The position numbers and the translations under genes were made by a program. From Arthrobacter sp. Y81 (lineage in GTDB: Bacteria; Actinomycetota; Actinomycetes; Actinomycetales; Micrococcaceae), in assembly GCF_002929335.1 (NCBI RefSeq), contig NZ_PJIL01000003.1:309566-373565 (forward strand): a DNA stretch of 64,000 bases, written 5' to 3'. Positions 34,378 to 42,954 of this stretch are shown piece by piece. Positions within the stretch are counted from its first letter, which is position 1; every line of letters starts with the position of its first letter. The notes under the pieces were generated by a model. It did not search any database. It was not told the origin of the DNA and was given only the letters and a program-made list of their open reading frames with translations.

Positions 34378-35964
34378 TCAGATGACCGGGCGCGTGGTCA
34401 CCGGCTCGTCCGGCTTGCTGAACAGCTGCTTCGTTTTGGGATCCAGGAAGATCAGGTACAGCGCGAACATCAGGGCGATGATGGCCGCGGCGTTGCGTGC
34501 AAGGGCCAGGGGAAGGCCCAGGTCCTCGGTCTGCAGGTAGGGGAAGACTTCCAGCTGGTCCGAGATGGCGTAGACCATAAAGAAGGACACGATGAAGTAC
34601 AGGGCCTTCACCTGCCAGTCGTCCCGGATGCCGGTGACGGCAAACAGCGGGATAAGCCACACCACATACCAGGACTGGATCATTGGGGCGAGCAGGACCA
34701 CCGCCGCGAACGCCAGGGTGAGCCGGCGCATCAGCCGGTCATGGTCGCCGCGGAAGATCTGCCAGGCGACAATACCGACGGCGAGCAGCTTGCCGGCGTC
34801 GTAAACCCATTTGGCCAGCCCCCAGCCGTCCAGCCCGAAGGCGTTGGAGATGGAGGCCACCACGAGCCCCAGCAGGCCAACCGGGGCGTACCAGATCCAG
34901 ATGCTGCCGGGAGCGGACAACCCGTTCACCCAGCCGAAGCCGAAGCCGTTCACCAGGCTCATGCCGTACAGGAGGGCCAGGCTGATGCCCGCAGTGAGTC
35001 CCCAGAACACGAACTTCCGTGGCCAGCCTGCCTTCTTGCCGGCCCAGAGCAGCCCGATGAACGGCAGGAACACGATAGTGATCGGTTTGACGGAGATCGA
35101 CAGCGTCACCAGCACCAGTCCGAACACCACGCGCCTGGTGGCGCAGTAATAGAGCCCGGCCAGTGCGAGTCCGATCATCAGCGCATCGTTGTGGACGCTG
35201 GCGATGAAGTTGGTGAGGAACAGCGGGTTGGCTGCAGTCAGCCACAGTGCCCGGTGCGGATTCACGCCGTGCAGCCCCGCCAGTTTGGGCACATAGACAA
35301 TACACAGCACGACGCCGACGAGCGCCGCCAGCCGGAACAGCATGACGCTGGCTTCCGGGTGCACGTTCGTAGTCCACACCACGAGCTGTTCAATCCACAG
35401 GAACAGCTGGCCGTACGGAACCGGCGCCTCAGTCCACATCTTGTCGGCACCGAGCTGGAAATAGTTGGACAGCGCCGAGATGCCGTTTTCGTAAGGGTTG
35501 AATCCTTCGACCATCAGCCGGCCCTGCCCGATGTAGGCGTAGACGTCCCGACTGAAGAGCGGCACGGAGAACATCATGGGCAGCCCCCACAACGCGACTG
35601 CCTGCAGGGTGGCCTTGCGGGCACCTGCGCCCCAGACCCGGACCCTCTGGCCAAGGCGAAGCCAGGCGCGGACCAGGAGCATGCCGCCCACGGCCAGCAG
35701 CACGATGGACAGTGCAACTCCGACGGCTTCGGTGCGCATCCAGATGAACAGCGGCAGGCGGCGAAGCTCGGAGACGGGGGCGAGCCAGCCAACCCCCAGT
35801 GAGCCGATCGCCATGAACATTGAACCTGCGAACCCCGAGAGGAGGGGCGAGAGGGCGTTGTCCACTTCAGCCGCGGCCGGCTCCGGTGACGTACCGGCAG
35901 CCACATTTCCCACCGCGGGTACAGGCGCCGTCATCTCAGGATCGTCCAATCTGTTGTGGGGCAT
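34378..35964 (-). CDS. Polyprenol-phosphomannose-dependent alpha-1,6-mannosyltransferase (GT-C, MptA/MptB-like)
   Basis: A 528-residue integral membrane glycosyltransferase with 11-13 hydrophobic helices from about residue 45 to 510. The extracytoplasmic loop after the third helix contains FSRDVYAYIGQGRL, with the catalytic aspartate of GT-C enzymes, and VHNDALMIGLALAGL lies further on. In Corynebacterineae such enzymes build the lipomannan/lipoarabinomannan core; in Arthrobacter a role in membrane lipomannan or another mannan is likely (inference). The start could also be ATG 35934. It is divergent from orn. Confidence 0.82.
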   Translation of the reverse strand: MPHNRLDDPEMTAPVPAVGNVAAGTSPEPAAAEVDNALSPLLSGFAGSMFMAIGSLGVGWLAPVSELRRLPLFIWMRTEAVGVALSIVLLAVGGMLLVRAWLRLGQRVRVWGAGARKATLQAVALWGLPMMFSVPLFSRDVYAYIGQGRLMVEGFNPYENGISALSNYFQLGADKMWTEAPVPYGQLFLWIEQLVVWTTNVHPEASVMLFRLAALVGVVLCIVYVPKLAGLHGVNPHRALWLTAANPLFLTNFIASVHNDALMIGLALAGLYYCATRRVVFGLVLVTLSISVKPITIVFLPFIGLLWAGKKAGWPRKFVFWGLTAGISLALLYGMSLVNGFGFGWVNGLSAPGSIWIWYAPVGLLGLVVASISNAFGLDGWGLAKWVYDAGKLLAVGIVAWQIFRGDHDRLMRRLTLAFAAVVLLAPMIQSWYVVWLIPLFAVTGIRDDWQVKALYFIVSFFMVYAISDQLEVFPYLQTEDLGLPLALARNAAAIIALMFALYLIFLDPKTKQLFSKPDEPVTTRPVI

Positions 35965-36079
35965 ATTTCACCCGGTGGCAGCCGGGCAGGCCGGCGGAAG
36001 CGGGGCCGCAGCAGTGAAAAAAGGGCACCGCCACGTACCCGAAATCCTAGCATCGGACAGCTCTCGAGCAGTGAAACGG

Positions 36080-36085
36080 TAGGCT
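36080..36085 (+). promoter_or_regulatory. Candidate -10 box (TAGGCT), leaderless orn
   Basis: TAGGCT ends 6 nt before GTG 36092; no ribosome-binding site. Confidence 0.45.
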
Positions 36086-36091
36086 GGGCGG

Positions 36092-36727
36092 GTGCCTATA
36101 ACTAACGAACGCATTGTCTGGATCGACTGCGAGATGACCGGCCTCGACCCCAAGAACGACGCCCTCATTGAGGTTGCCGCCCTGGTGACGGACTCCGAAC
36201 TCAACATTCTTGGCGACGGTGTCGACGTCGTCATCCGTCCCGACGATGCCGCGCTGGCCCAGATGAACGACTTCGTCCGGGACATGCACACGCGCTCCGG
36301 CCTGCTCGAGGAGCTCCCGCACGGCAAAACCATGGCCGAAGCGGAAGCCGTCATCATGGAGTACATCGCGAAGTGGGTGCCGGACCCCCGCAAGGCTCCA
36401 CTGGGAGGCAACTCCGTGGGCACGGACCGCGTGTTCCTTGCCCGGGACATGCCCGCCGTAGTGGAGCACCTGCACTACCGGGTCATTGACGTGAGCACCA
36501 TCAAGGAACTGTCGCGGCGCTGGTTCGCCCGCGCCTACTTCCAGGCTCCGGCCAAGCGCGGCGGACATCGGGCGCTCGGGGACATCAAGGATTCCATCGA
36601 TGAGCTGCGGTACTACCGCGAGGCAGTTTTTGTTCCGGCGCCGGGTCCGGACAGTGCCACAGCCCAGCGCATTTCAAAGTCCGTCATGGCCTCTGCCGGG
36701 TCCCTCGCGGAGTCTTCGGAAAAGTGA
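36092..36727 (+). CDS. orn: Oligoribonuclease
   Basis: 3'-5' exoribonuclease of the DEDDh family that clears di- to pentaribonucleotides and pGpG; 211 residues. Exo I motif D12-x-E14 (WIDCEMTG), Exo II aspartate in [10 protein letters not shown] and Exo [13 protein letters not shown] with the catalytic His and Asp. The GTG start is set by the conserved N terminus and a -10 hexamer 6 nt before it. tRNA-His follows 130 nt downstream, as in many actinobacteria. Confidence 0.95.
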   Translation: MPITNERIVWIDCEMTGLDPKNDALIEVAALVTDSELNILGDGVDVVIRPDDAALAQMNDFVRDMHTRSGLLEELPHGKTMAEAEAVIMEYIAKWVPDPRKAPLGGNSVGTDRVFLARDMPAVVEHLHYRVIDVSTIKELSRRWFARAYFQAPAKRGGHRALGDIKDSIDELRYYREAVFVPAPGPDSATAQRISKSVMASAGSLAESSEK

Positions 36728-36857
36728 TCTGCGCCACGTTTGGCGGAAATTTCCGCTAAACGGACGAAAGTGGCAAAAACACCTCCGCGGAGCAGGTAAG
36801 CTATATGACGTTGCCTTTCAAGACAGCCGGATAGCCGGACGGTCTCGCAGGGCACAT

Positions 36858-36931
36858 GGTGGGCGTAGCTCAGTTGGCAGAGCGCCTGGTTGTGGTCCAG
36901 GAGGTCGCGGGTTCAACCCCCGTCGCTCACC
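36858..36931 (+). tRNA. tRNA-His (anticodon GTG)
   Basis: Acceptor GTGGGCG pairs with CGCTCAC, with the extra G-1 (36858) opposite discriminator C73, diagnostic of tRNA-His. The anticodon loop is TTGTGGT. CCA is not encoded. Confidence 0.96.
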
Positions 36932-36962
36932 CTCATGAAGGGCAGGATTTTCCGCCCTTTCG

Positions 36963-37002
36963 TAAAGGCCGCACCGGTTATCCGGTGCGGCCTTTATTTG
37001 TT
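36963..37002 (+). terminator. Terminator after tRNA-His
   Basis: A 15-bp perfect stem (TAAAGGCCGCACCGG with its complement), a 4-nt loop, then TTTGTTT. A smaller AAGGGC/GCCCTT hairpin lies just before. Confidence 0.88.
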
Positions 37003-37090
37003 TCCTGGAAAAGTCCAAGGCTCCGCCGGTCGCTGCGGGCCGGACTGTTCCCGGACCTGATCCCGCACTGCATCAAAGGAACAACCTGAC

Positions 37091-37663
37091 ATGACCGTTC
37101 TGCCGATCACCATCTGGGGCGAGCCGGTTCTGCACCGCCGGGCCGCCGAAGTGGAAGTCTTCGACGACGAACTCCGCAAACTCATCGCCGACATGTTCGA
37201 GACGAATGACGCCGCCAACGGAGTAGGGCTTGCCGCACCCCAGGTGGGCGTGGGCAAGCGCATCTTTGTGTACAAGTTCGCCAATGACGACGATGTTCCT
37301 CCTGTGGGCGTCCTGGTGAACCCCGTCCTCACGCTGTCCAAGGTTTCCGGCGCCCTTCCGGACCCGGATGAGGAAGTGGAGGGCTGCCTGTCGTTTCCCG
37401 GCGGCCAGTACCCGCTCAAACGCGCCGAGTGGGCGCGCGTCCAGGGGTTTGACGGCGACGGGAACCCGGTGGACTTTGAAGCCACGGACTGGTTCGCCCG
37501 GATCATCCAGCATGAGTATGACCACCTGGACGGCAAACTCTATGTGAACCGGCTGATGGACCGCTACGCCCGGAAGGCGATGAAGCAGGCCAAGCGGAGC
37601 GGCTGGGGAGTTCCCGGCCTGACCTGGATGCCCGGCGTCGACCCCGACCCGTTCGGGCACTGA
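37091..37663 (+). CDS. def: Peptide deformylase
   Basis: Removes the formyl group from N-formylmethionine of nascent proteins; 190 residues. The three PDF motifs are present: GVGLAAPQVG (motif 1), EGCLSFPGG (motif 2, cysteine ligand) and QHEYDHLDG (motif 3, HExxH zinc site). AAAGGA lies about 9 nt before ATG. Functionally it precedes MetAP, encoded 3.5 kb away. A partner fmt gene is not adjacent, so this may be a second deformylase. Confidence 0.96.
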   Translation: MTVLPITIWGEPVLHRRAAEVEVFDDELRKLIADMFETNDAANGVGLAAPQVGVGKRIFVYKFANDDDVPPVGVLVNPVLTLSKVSGALPDPDEEVEGCLSFPGGQYPLKRAEWARVQGFDGDGNPVDFEATDWFARIIQHEYDHLDGKLYVNRLMDRYARKAMKQAKRSGWGVPGLTWMPGVDPDPFGH

Positions 37664-37730
37664 GCCCAGCGGCACGCAAACGGCCGCTGCGCCGCTGGAC
37701 CCAGCGCGCGGCCCCGTTCGGCCCGGCCCG

Positions 37731-38528
37731 TTATCGCGGAATGACCGTCTGCTGCTGCGGACACGATGCCAGCACGCGCTTCATGGCATCCTTTTCCGCC
37801 GGGGTCACCCACAGTGCGTAGGCGGCCTTCACGGAGATCTGGCGGGCTACGTAGTGGCATCTGAAGGCCTTGTTCTTCGGCAACCAGCCGGCGGCGTCTG
37901 ACGCGCTCTTTTCCTGGTTGGCCGGCCCGTCCGCGGCCACAAGGTTAAGGGGATCGTTGGCGAGGCTCTGGCGCTGTTGCAGCGTCAACTGCTGGGCGCC
38001 CTTCTGCCAGGCATCCCCCAGCGCCACCACATGGTCGATCTGGACGGCTTTGCTGCTCTCCGCTCCCCTTGTGAATGTCACCACCGCGCCGGTGTATGGC
38101 TCATGGAACTGGCCGGCTGCCACGCGGCAGCGCGATCCCTCAGTGAACTGCGCGGCGGCCATGTCGCGCCGCAGGATGTCGTTGCGGGTGTCGCAGCCGT
38201 TGCGGTCCACGTCCAGCCACGCCTGGCCGAATGCCGTGCGCTCGTAGTTGTCGTTGGCGGCCCGGCCCTTCACAGCGAGGGTTTCCAGCGCCGCTGCCGC
38301 ACTGCCTTCGGGCACAGGCCGGACCGGAGGGACCGCTTTCATCCACGTGGGGTCCAGCACCGGAGCTTCGCTGGGACCGGTGACCGGCGGCTCTGCTGCC
38401 GCGAACTGGCCGGCGGTGAAAAACCAGGAAACGGCGGAAACCAGTCCCACGGCCAGCACAATCAGGACGGCCCAGGCCTGGCGGGAGCGGCGCCGGGCGC
38501 GGCGGTACGCCGTCCAACTGATGGTCAT
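37731..38528 (-). CDS. Secreted HNH-type nuclease (DUF1524/GmrSD C-terminal-like)
   Basis: 265 residues. An N-terminal basic patch and hydrophobic helix (RRSRQAWAVLIVLAVGLVSAVSWFF) act as signal or membrane anchor, so the domain is extracytoplasmic. The catalytic DUF1524 motif is VQIDHVVALGDAW (D165, H166), followed by NDPLNLVAADGPANQEKSASDAAGWLP with the asparagine and metal-site residues. Cysteines (C112, C134, C224, about C257) could form disulfides. Such proteins are common in actinobacteria and likely degrade extracellular nucleic acid for nutrition. The start has no good ribosome-binding site. Confidence 0.85.
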   Translation of the reverse strand: MTISWTAYRRARRRSRQAWAVLIVLAVGLVSAVSWFFTAGQFAAAEPPVTGPSEAPVLDPTWMKAVPPVRPVPEGSAAAALETLAVKGRAANDNYERTAFGQAWLDVDRNGCDTRNDILRRDMAAAQFTEGSRCRVAAGQFHEPYTGAVVTFTRGAESSKAVQIDHVVALGDAWQKGAQQLTLQQRQSLANDPLNLVAADGPANQEKSASDAAGWLPKNKAFRCHYVARQISVKAAYALWVTPAEKDAMKRVLASCPQQQTVIPR

Positions 38529-38620
38529 GGCCGATGGGTCCGGTGAGGATTCCTATGCACGCCAAGAGCCTAGGGCAGGGCACTGACAACCTGGCCGATA
38601 TCCACAGTGTGGAGGAGGGG

Positions 38621-38830
38621 TTACTGCTCCTTGATCACACGCTTGAGGTCTTCAGTGGCGATGTCCAGCAGGTCCTCGAGCTGCTTGACCCTGCTTTCCG
38701 AAATCTCTCCCGCGGCACGCGCCACGCGCGCGTGGTCAAGGAGACGGGTGGCTTCCTTATGATTCGTCCGCGCTACGTCGAGCGCGTGTTCCAGTGTGGT
38801 TTCATGTTCGAGAGTCGATTCCTGTTCCAT
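38621..38830 (-). CDS. Small coiled-coil-like hypothetical protein (69 aa)
   Basis: A 69-residue, highly charged, helical protein beginning MEQESTLEHETTLEHALD with a TLEH repeat, then heptad-like leucines (QLEDLLDIATEDLKRVI). No domain is recognised. CAGAAT lies 6 nt before the ATG with no ribosome-binding site, matching the leaderless pattern of other genes here. It stands between the HNH nuclease and GAPDH genes on the same strand. The function is unknown. Confidence 0.6.
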   Translation of the reverse strand: MEQESTLEHETTLEHALDVARTNHKEATRLLDHARVARAAGEISESRVKQLEDLLDIATEDLKRVIKEQ

Positions 38831-38836
38831 GACACC

Positions 38837-38842
38837 ATTCTG
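38837..38842 (-). promoter_or_regulatory. Candidate -10 box (CAGAAT) of the 69-aa gene
   Basis: CAGAAT ends 6 nt before ATG 38830. Confidence 0.35.
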
Positions 38843-38907
38843 TGTCGGTTTCCCGGCTGATGCCAGAGCACCCGCCGGGAAACCGCGGACCTGAAACTGC
38901 CGGGGCG

Positions 38908-40389
38908 CTAGACCGCCGCGATCGCTGCCAGCGCGGCGGCCGGCTCCTTGACGGGGAATGACGGCGGGTTGACGCCTGCCATTTCCTCCATCACGCGCAC
39001 TACCTGGCAGCTGTAGCCGAACTCGTTGTCGTACCAGACGTAGAGGACCAGGTTCTTGTCATTGGAGATGGTGGCCAGGCCATCAACAATTCCGGCGCGG
39101 CGTGAGCCGACGAAGTCTGTGGAGACCACCTCGGGCGAATCGATGTAATCGATCTGCTTGCGCAGGTCCGAGTGCAGGGACATCTGCCGCAGGTAGTCGT
39201 TGATCTCGTCCTTGGTGGTGCCGTGCTCCAGGCTCAGGTTCAGGATGGCCAGGGACACATCCGGGGTGGGAACGCGGATGGAGCTGCCGGTGAGCTTGCC
39301 CAGGAGTTCGGGCAGCGCCTTGGCCACGGCCTTGGCGGCACCCGTTTCGGTGATCACCATGTTCAGCGCGGCAGAGCGCCCGCGGCGGTCACCCTTGTGG
39401 AAGTTGTCGATCAGGTTCTGGTCGTTGGTGAAGGAGTGGACCGTCTCGACGTGGCCGTGGACCACGCCGAACTTGTCGTTGATGGCCTTCAGGACCGGAG
39501 TGATGGCGTTGGTGGTGCAGGACGCGGCCGTGACGATCTTGTCCGAATCCAGGATGGTGCCGTGGTTGATGCCGTGGACGATGTTCTTCAGCTCGCCCTT
39601 GCCCGGTGCCGTGAGCAGGACACGCGAAACGCCCTTGCTCAGGAGGTGCTGGGACAGGCCTTCGGCGTCACGCCAGCGTCCCGTGTTGTCCACCACGAGC
39701 GCATCCTTGATGCCGTAAGCCGTGTAATCCACCGTGGAGGGGTTGTCCGAGTAGATGACCTGGACCTGCACGCCGTTGGCCGTGATGGTGTTGTTCTCGG
39801 TGTCGAGCTTGATGGTGCCCTCGAATGAACCGTGAACGGAGTCGCGGCGAAGCAGGCTGGCCCGCTTGGCGAGGTCGTTGTCCGAGCCGCGGCGCACCAC
39901 GATGGCGCGCAGCCGGAGGCCATGGCCGCCGCCGGCCTTTTCGATCAGGAGCCGCGCCAGCAGGCGTCCGATGCGGCCGAAGCCGTAGAGCACGACGTCG
40001 GTGCTGGTGCGGTCATCGCCGCCCCGCTTACCGACGATGTCGGCAAGTTCGGCGCGCAGGAATTCATCCAGGCTCGCACCGTTGGCCTCGGTCTTGTACT
40101 TCTGGTTCAGGCGGGCAATGTCGATTGCCGCAGCGCCAAGCTCCAGACCGGCGAGGGCATCCAGGAGCGGTGCCGTCTCTTCCAGAAGCAGCTCGTCCTT
40201 GCTCATCCGACGCGCGAAACGGTGCGCCTTCAGGATGTTCATGGTGGACTTGTTGATCAGGCTGCGGCCGTGGATGGAGGTCACCACGTTGTTCTCGCGG
40301 TACAGCCGGCCGATCACCGGGATCATGGCCTCGGCAAGTGCCTCACGGCCCATCCACGTATCAAGACAAGAATCTGACGTCTGGCTCAC
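38908..40389 (-). CDS. Glyceraldehyde-3-phosphate dehydrogenase, long form with N-terminal extension
   Basis: 493 residues against about 335 for ordinary GAPDH: residues 1-128 are an extra helical domain, then the Rossmann part (DVVLYGFGRIGRL, 131-143) and catalytic C291 (AASCTTNAI) with H318 (ETVHSF). This matches the Corynebacterium glutamicum GapB/GapX type, used in gluconeogenesis. After the second beta strand the sequence is VVRRGSDND; the acidic residue that selects NAD in glycolytic GAPDH is replaced by Arg-Arg, which would favour NADP (inference). GTG start, AAGGAAGG 7 nt upstream. Monocistronic, downstream of rnpB and its terminator. Confidence 0.92.
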   Translation of the reverse strand: MSQTSDSCLDTWMGREALAEAMIPVIGRLYRENNVVTSIHGRSLINKSTMNILKAHRFARRMSKDELLLEETAPLLDALAGLELGAAAIDIARLNQKYKTEANGASLDEFLRAELADIVGKRGGDDRTSTDVVLYGFGRIGRLLARLLIEKAGGGHGLRLRAIVVRRGSDNDLAKRASLLRRDSVHGSFEGTIKLDTENNTITANGVQVQVIYSDNPSTVDYTAYGIKDALVVDNTGRWRDAEGLSQHLLSKGVSRVLLTAPGKGELKNIVHGINHGTILDSDKIVTAASCTTNAITPVLKAINDKFGVVHGHVETVHSFTNDQNLIDNFHKGDRRGRSAALNMVITETGAAKAVAKALPELLGKLTGSSIRVPTPDVSLAILNLSLEHGTTKDEINDYLRQMSLHSDLRKQIDYIDSPEVVSTDFVGSRRAGIVDGLATISNDKNLVLYVWYDNEFGYSCQVVRVMEEMAGVNPPSFPVKEPAAALAAIAAV

Positions 40390-40414
40390 AGAACTACCTT
40401 CCTTGGGTCAACCA

Positions 40415-40430
40415 CATACGTCTTCGTATG
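40415..40430. promoter_or_regulatory. Inverted repeat in the GAPDH leader
   Basis: CATACG-tctt-CGTATG (perfect 6-bp arms) 26 nt upstream of the GTG start; a possible operator or 5'-UTR hairpin close to the ribosome-binding site. Confidence 0.4.
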
Positions 40431-40510
40431 CGGATGTCGGCCACCGGAGGTATTCCGGGGCACAGGCATCAGCGGGGATTCGGTCCACCCCGGACACCTT
40501 GGAGAAGCGC

Positions 40511-40547
40511 AAAGAAAAACCGCCGGCTGCGAACGCAGACCCGGCGG
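40511..40547 (-). terminator. Intrinsic terminator of rnpB
   Basis: On the minus strand CCGCCGG pairs with CCGGCGG around an inner CTGCG/CGCAG hairpin, followed by TTTTTCTTT. Confidence 0.9.
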
Positions 40548-40667
40548 CAGAACTTCTACGTTCGCTATCCATTCTAGGGCGGCAAAGCCCCCTGCACCGC
40601 CCCGAAAAGCGTGAAGTCACTCACACGGCCCGGCTCGCGGTTGGCTGGCGGGCCGGCTGAGGGCTTG

Positions 40668-41069
40668 TGGTGGATGGGTTGACCGATACGCCGGGTTCTG
40701 TGTTCCCGCACCGTTGCCGGAGCGGGAATAGCGGCCATCCATCTACGGACGCCGTTGCCGACGCCCTCCAGCGGCCTACCCGGACACTCGGGCGAGCAGC
40801 CCTCGAACGTGCCCTGTCTGGCCTTGCTCCGGGTGGGGTTTACCTAGCCTTCCCGGTCACCCGGGAAGCTGGTGGTCTCTTACACCACCGTTTCACCCTT
40901 ACCTGTTCCCGGCCCGTGCGGACACGGACCGCGGCAGGCGGTCTGTTCTCTGTGGCACTGGCCTGCGGGTTACCCCGAGTGGGCGTTACCCACCACCCTG
41001 CTCTGCGGAGCCCGGACGTTCCTCGAGCCACTTGCGTGACGCGCGGCCGCCTGGTCAACCCATCCGCCG
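40668..41069 (-). ncRNA. rnpB: RNase P RNA (bacterial type A)
   Basis: The catalytic RNA of RNase P, which matures tRNA 5' ends. On the minus strand the conserved 5' core GAGGAACGTCCGGGCTCC, the internal GGTAAGGGTGAAA and AGGTAAACCCCACC regions and the 3' core ACAGAACCCGGCGTAT are all present, in order. The termini pair as helix P1 (GGATGGGTTGACC with GGTCAACCCATCC, 41053-41065 and 40672-40684). Ends are estimated from P1; length near 400 nt fits actinobacteria. Open frames across this interval on either strand are spurious. Confidence 0.96.
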
Positions 41070-41183
41070 TCCATTCTACGGGCAGTAGCGGCTGCCCGGT
41101 TCCGCACCGGGCGCCGGGCGCTTTTTGATCCCTTGGTGGGACAATTGAACAAGATCACCCCGGGCAAGAAGGAGGGGATCCTG

Positions 41184-41996
41184 ATGGACCCCACCAATAC
41201 GTTCGTCGCCATCGCCGTCGCACTGCTGCTGCTTATCTTGCTCAAGATGTCCATCCGGATCGTCCGGCAGTACGAACAGGGCGTGCTCTTCCGGCTGGGA
41301 AGGGTCATTGGCGTCAGGATGCCGGGACTGCGGTTCATCATTCCCGTTATTGACCGCCTTCCGCTGGTCAGCCTGCGGATAATAACCATGCCCATCCAGT
41401 CGCAGGGCATCATCACCCAGGACAATGTGAGCGTCGACATCTCCGCTGTTGCCTACTACCGCGTGGTGGACGCCGTGAAATCCGTCGTGGCAATTGAGAA
41501 TGTCGCAGCGGCCATCGACCAGATCGCCCAGACCACCCTCCGGAAGGTGGTGGGCCGCCACAGCCTGGATCAGACGCTGTCCGAAACCGAGCGCATTAAC
41601 AGCGATATTCGGGAAATTCTGGATCAGCTGACCCTCGCTTGGGGCGTCGAAGTGGTGCTGGTGGAACTGAAGGACATCCAGCTTCCCGACAGCATGAAGC
41701 GCGCCATGGCCCGCCAGGCTGAGGCCGAGCGGGAGAAGCGGGCCAAGATCATCGCCGCTGAAGGCGAAGCCATCGCGGCAGCCGCCCTCGGCGACGCTTC
41801 GGACACCATGATGGCCCACCCGCTTGCCCTGCAGCTGCGGAATTTGCAGTCCCTGGTGGAAATCGCCGTGGACAAGAATTCCACCGTCGTCTTCCCTGCG
41901 CCGCTGATGAGCACCATCGGCGAACTGTCCGCATTCCTCGCCCGCGAGAACCAGGCGGCCACGGCTGCCGCCAAACCGCCGGTCAAGGCGGCCTGA
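41184..41996 (+). CDS. Slipin (SPFH/stomatin-like membrane protein)
   Basis: 270 residues. One N-terminal membrane helix ([18 protein letters not shown]), then the SPFH domain: [33 protein letters not shown], with [18 protein letters not shown], and a C-terminal helical stretch ([22 protein letters not shown]) that oligomerises. It probably scaffolds membrane microdomains. ATG 41184 is chosen because AAGGAGGGG lies about 8 nt upstream; an ATG 51 nt earlier has no support. The partner NfeD protein often paired with slipins is not adjacent here. Confidence 0.92.
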   Translation: MDPTNTFVAIAVALLLLILLKMSIRIVRQYEQGVLFRLGRVIGVRMPGLRFIIPVIDRLPLVSLRIITMPIQSQGIITQDNVSVDISAVAYYRVVDAVKSVVAIENVAAAIDQIAQTTLRKVVGRHSLDQTLSETERINSDIREILDQLTLAWGVEVVLVELKDIQLPDSMKRAMARQAEAEREKRAKIIAAEGEAIAAAALGDASDTMMAHPLALQLRNLQSLVEIAVDKNSTVVFPAPLMSTIGELSAFLARENQAATAAAKPPVKAA

Positions 41997-42025
41997 GCCG
42001 GCCCTGTATCCGGAGCCTCCGCGTC

Positions 42026-42031
42026 TATGAT
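42026..42031 (+). promoter_or_regulatory. Candidate -10 box (TATGAT), leaderless esterase gene
   Basis: TATGAT ends 6 nt before ATG 42038; no ribosome-binding site. Confidence 0.5.
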
Positions 42032-42037
42032 CGGCGT

Positions 42038-42892
42038 ATGGATCTTCCGACGCTCGGACGCCGGCGGTTGCTGGAACTCGGAGCCGGCGGCGTGGCTGCC
42101 GCCGTGCTGGCCGCCTGCGCCGCCGGGACGACATCCGGGCACGCCACGCCCGTGTCCATGCGCACCGGCAGCTTCAGCTCGCAGTTCCGCCCGCAGACCG
42201 CCACGAACTGGGCCCTCGCCGTACCGGAAACGGGCAACTCCCCCGGCTCGCCGGACGGTGCTGCAGCCGGCAAGCCTCCCGTGGCACTTTTCCTGCACGG
42301 GACAGGAGCGGACCACCGCGTGATCTTCGACGACCTCCGTGCGGCCGACGTCCTGTCACAACACGTCGCCCGCGGCGGGACGCCGTTCGCACTCGCGGCC
42401 GTGGATGGCGGCGAAAGCTGGTGGCACCGCCGCGCAACAGGCACGGACACGCAGGCCATGGTCGTCGAGGAATTCATCCCGCTCCTGGCCGGCCAGGGCC
42501 TGGACACCGGCAGGCTCGCCGTTTTCGGCCTGTCGATGGGCGGATTTGGCGCCCTGCTCCTCGCCTCGCAGCACCGGATTCCCGGACTCCGCGCCGTCGC
42601 AGCGATGAGCCCGGCAGTCTGGAGCCTGCACGACGCCGCACGGACGGACAACTTTGACAGCGCCGAGGATTTCGCGGCCAACGACATCTTTGCCCTCCGG
42701 CCGGAGCTTGGGCCGCTGCCGAAGAGAATCGACTGCGGCACGTCGGACAACCTGCTCTACAGCGTGAAGGACTACGTGAGCGGCCTGCCCGGTGAACATG
42801 AGGGCGGATTCCAGGACGGCGGCCATGACGGAGGCTACTGGCGCTCCATCCTCCCGGACGTCTTCTCGTTCCTTGGCCGTAACCTGGCCTGA
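42038..42892 (+). CDS. Tat-exported lipoprotein alpha/beta hydrolase (esterase)
   Basis: 284 residues. Twin-arginine signal (GRRRLLELG, R8-R10) with a hydrophobic stretch and a lipobox LAAC (C27) suggest Tat export and lipid anchoring outside the membrane. The mature part is an alpha/beta hydrolase: oxyanion FLHGTGADH, nucleophile elbow FGLSMGGFGA, and HDGGYW with the catalytic histidine near the C terminus, as in the esterase-D/mycolyltransferase-like group. The substrate is unknown. The -10 hexamer lies 6 nt before ATG. yaaA follows after 62 nt with its own promoter. Confidence 0.85.
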   Translation: MDLPTLGRRRLLELGAGGVAAAVLAACAAGTTSGHATPVSMRTGSFSSQFRPQTATNWALAVPETGNSPGSPDGAAAGKPPVALFLHGTGADHRVIFDDLRAADVLSQHVARGGTPFALAAVDGGESWWHRRATGTDTQAMVVEEFIPLLAGQGLDTGRLAVFGLSMGGFGALLLASQHRIPGLRAVAAMSPAVWSLHDAARTDNFDSAEDFAANDIFALRPELGPLPKRIDCGTSDNLLYSVKDYVSGLPGEHEGGFQDGGHDGGYWRSILPDVFSFLGRNLA

Positions 42893-42942
42893 GGCCGGCT
42901 GCGTAGCTTGGCCGCCGGCAGAGTGTCCGCGTTGCGCGCCGG

Positions 42943-42948
42943 TAAGAT
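42943..42948 (+). promoter_or_regulatory. Candidate -10 box (TAAGAT), leaderless yaaA
   Basis: TAAGAT ends 6 nt before GTG 42955. Confidence 0.5.
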
Positions 42949-42954
42949 CGTACG

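Noticed and set aside
37731..38528. HNH nuclease as part of a restriction (GmrSD) defence system
   Set aside because: It has an export signal and no GmrS-like partner, so an extracellular nuclease is more likely.
40667..41128. Long open frames on both strands, apparently coding
   Set aside because: The interval is the RNase P RNA gene; its conserved cores and P1 pairing explain the sequence and the frames are chance.
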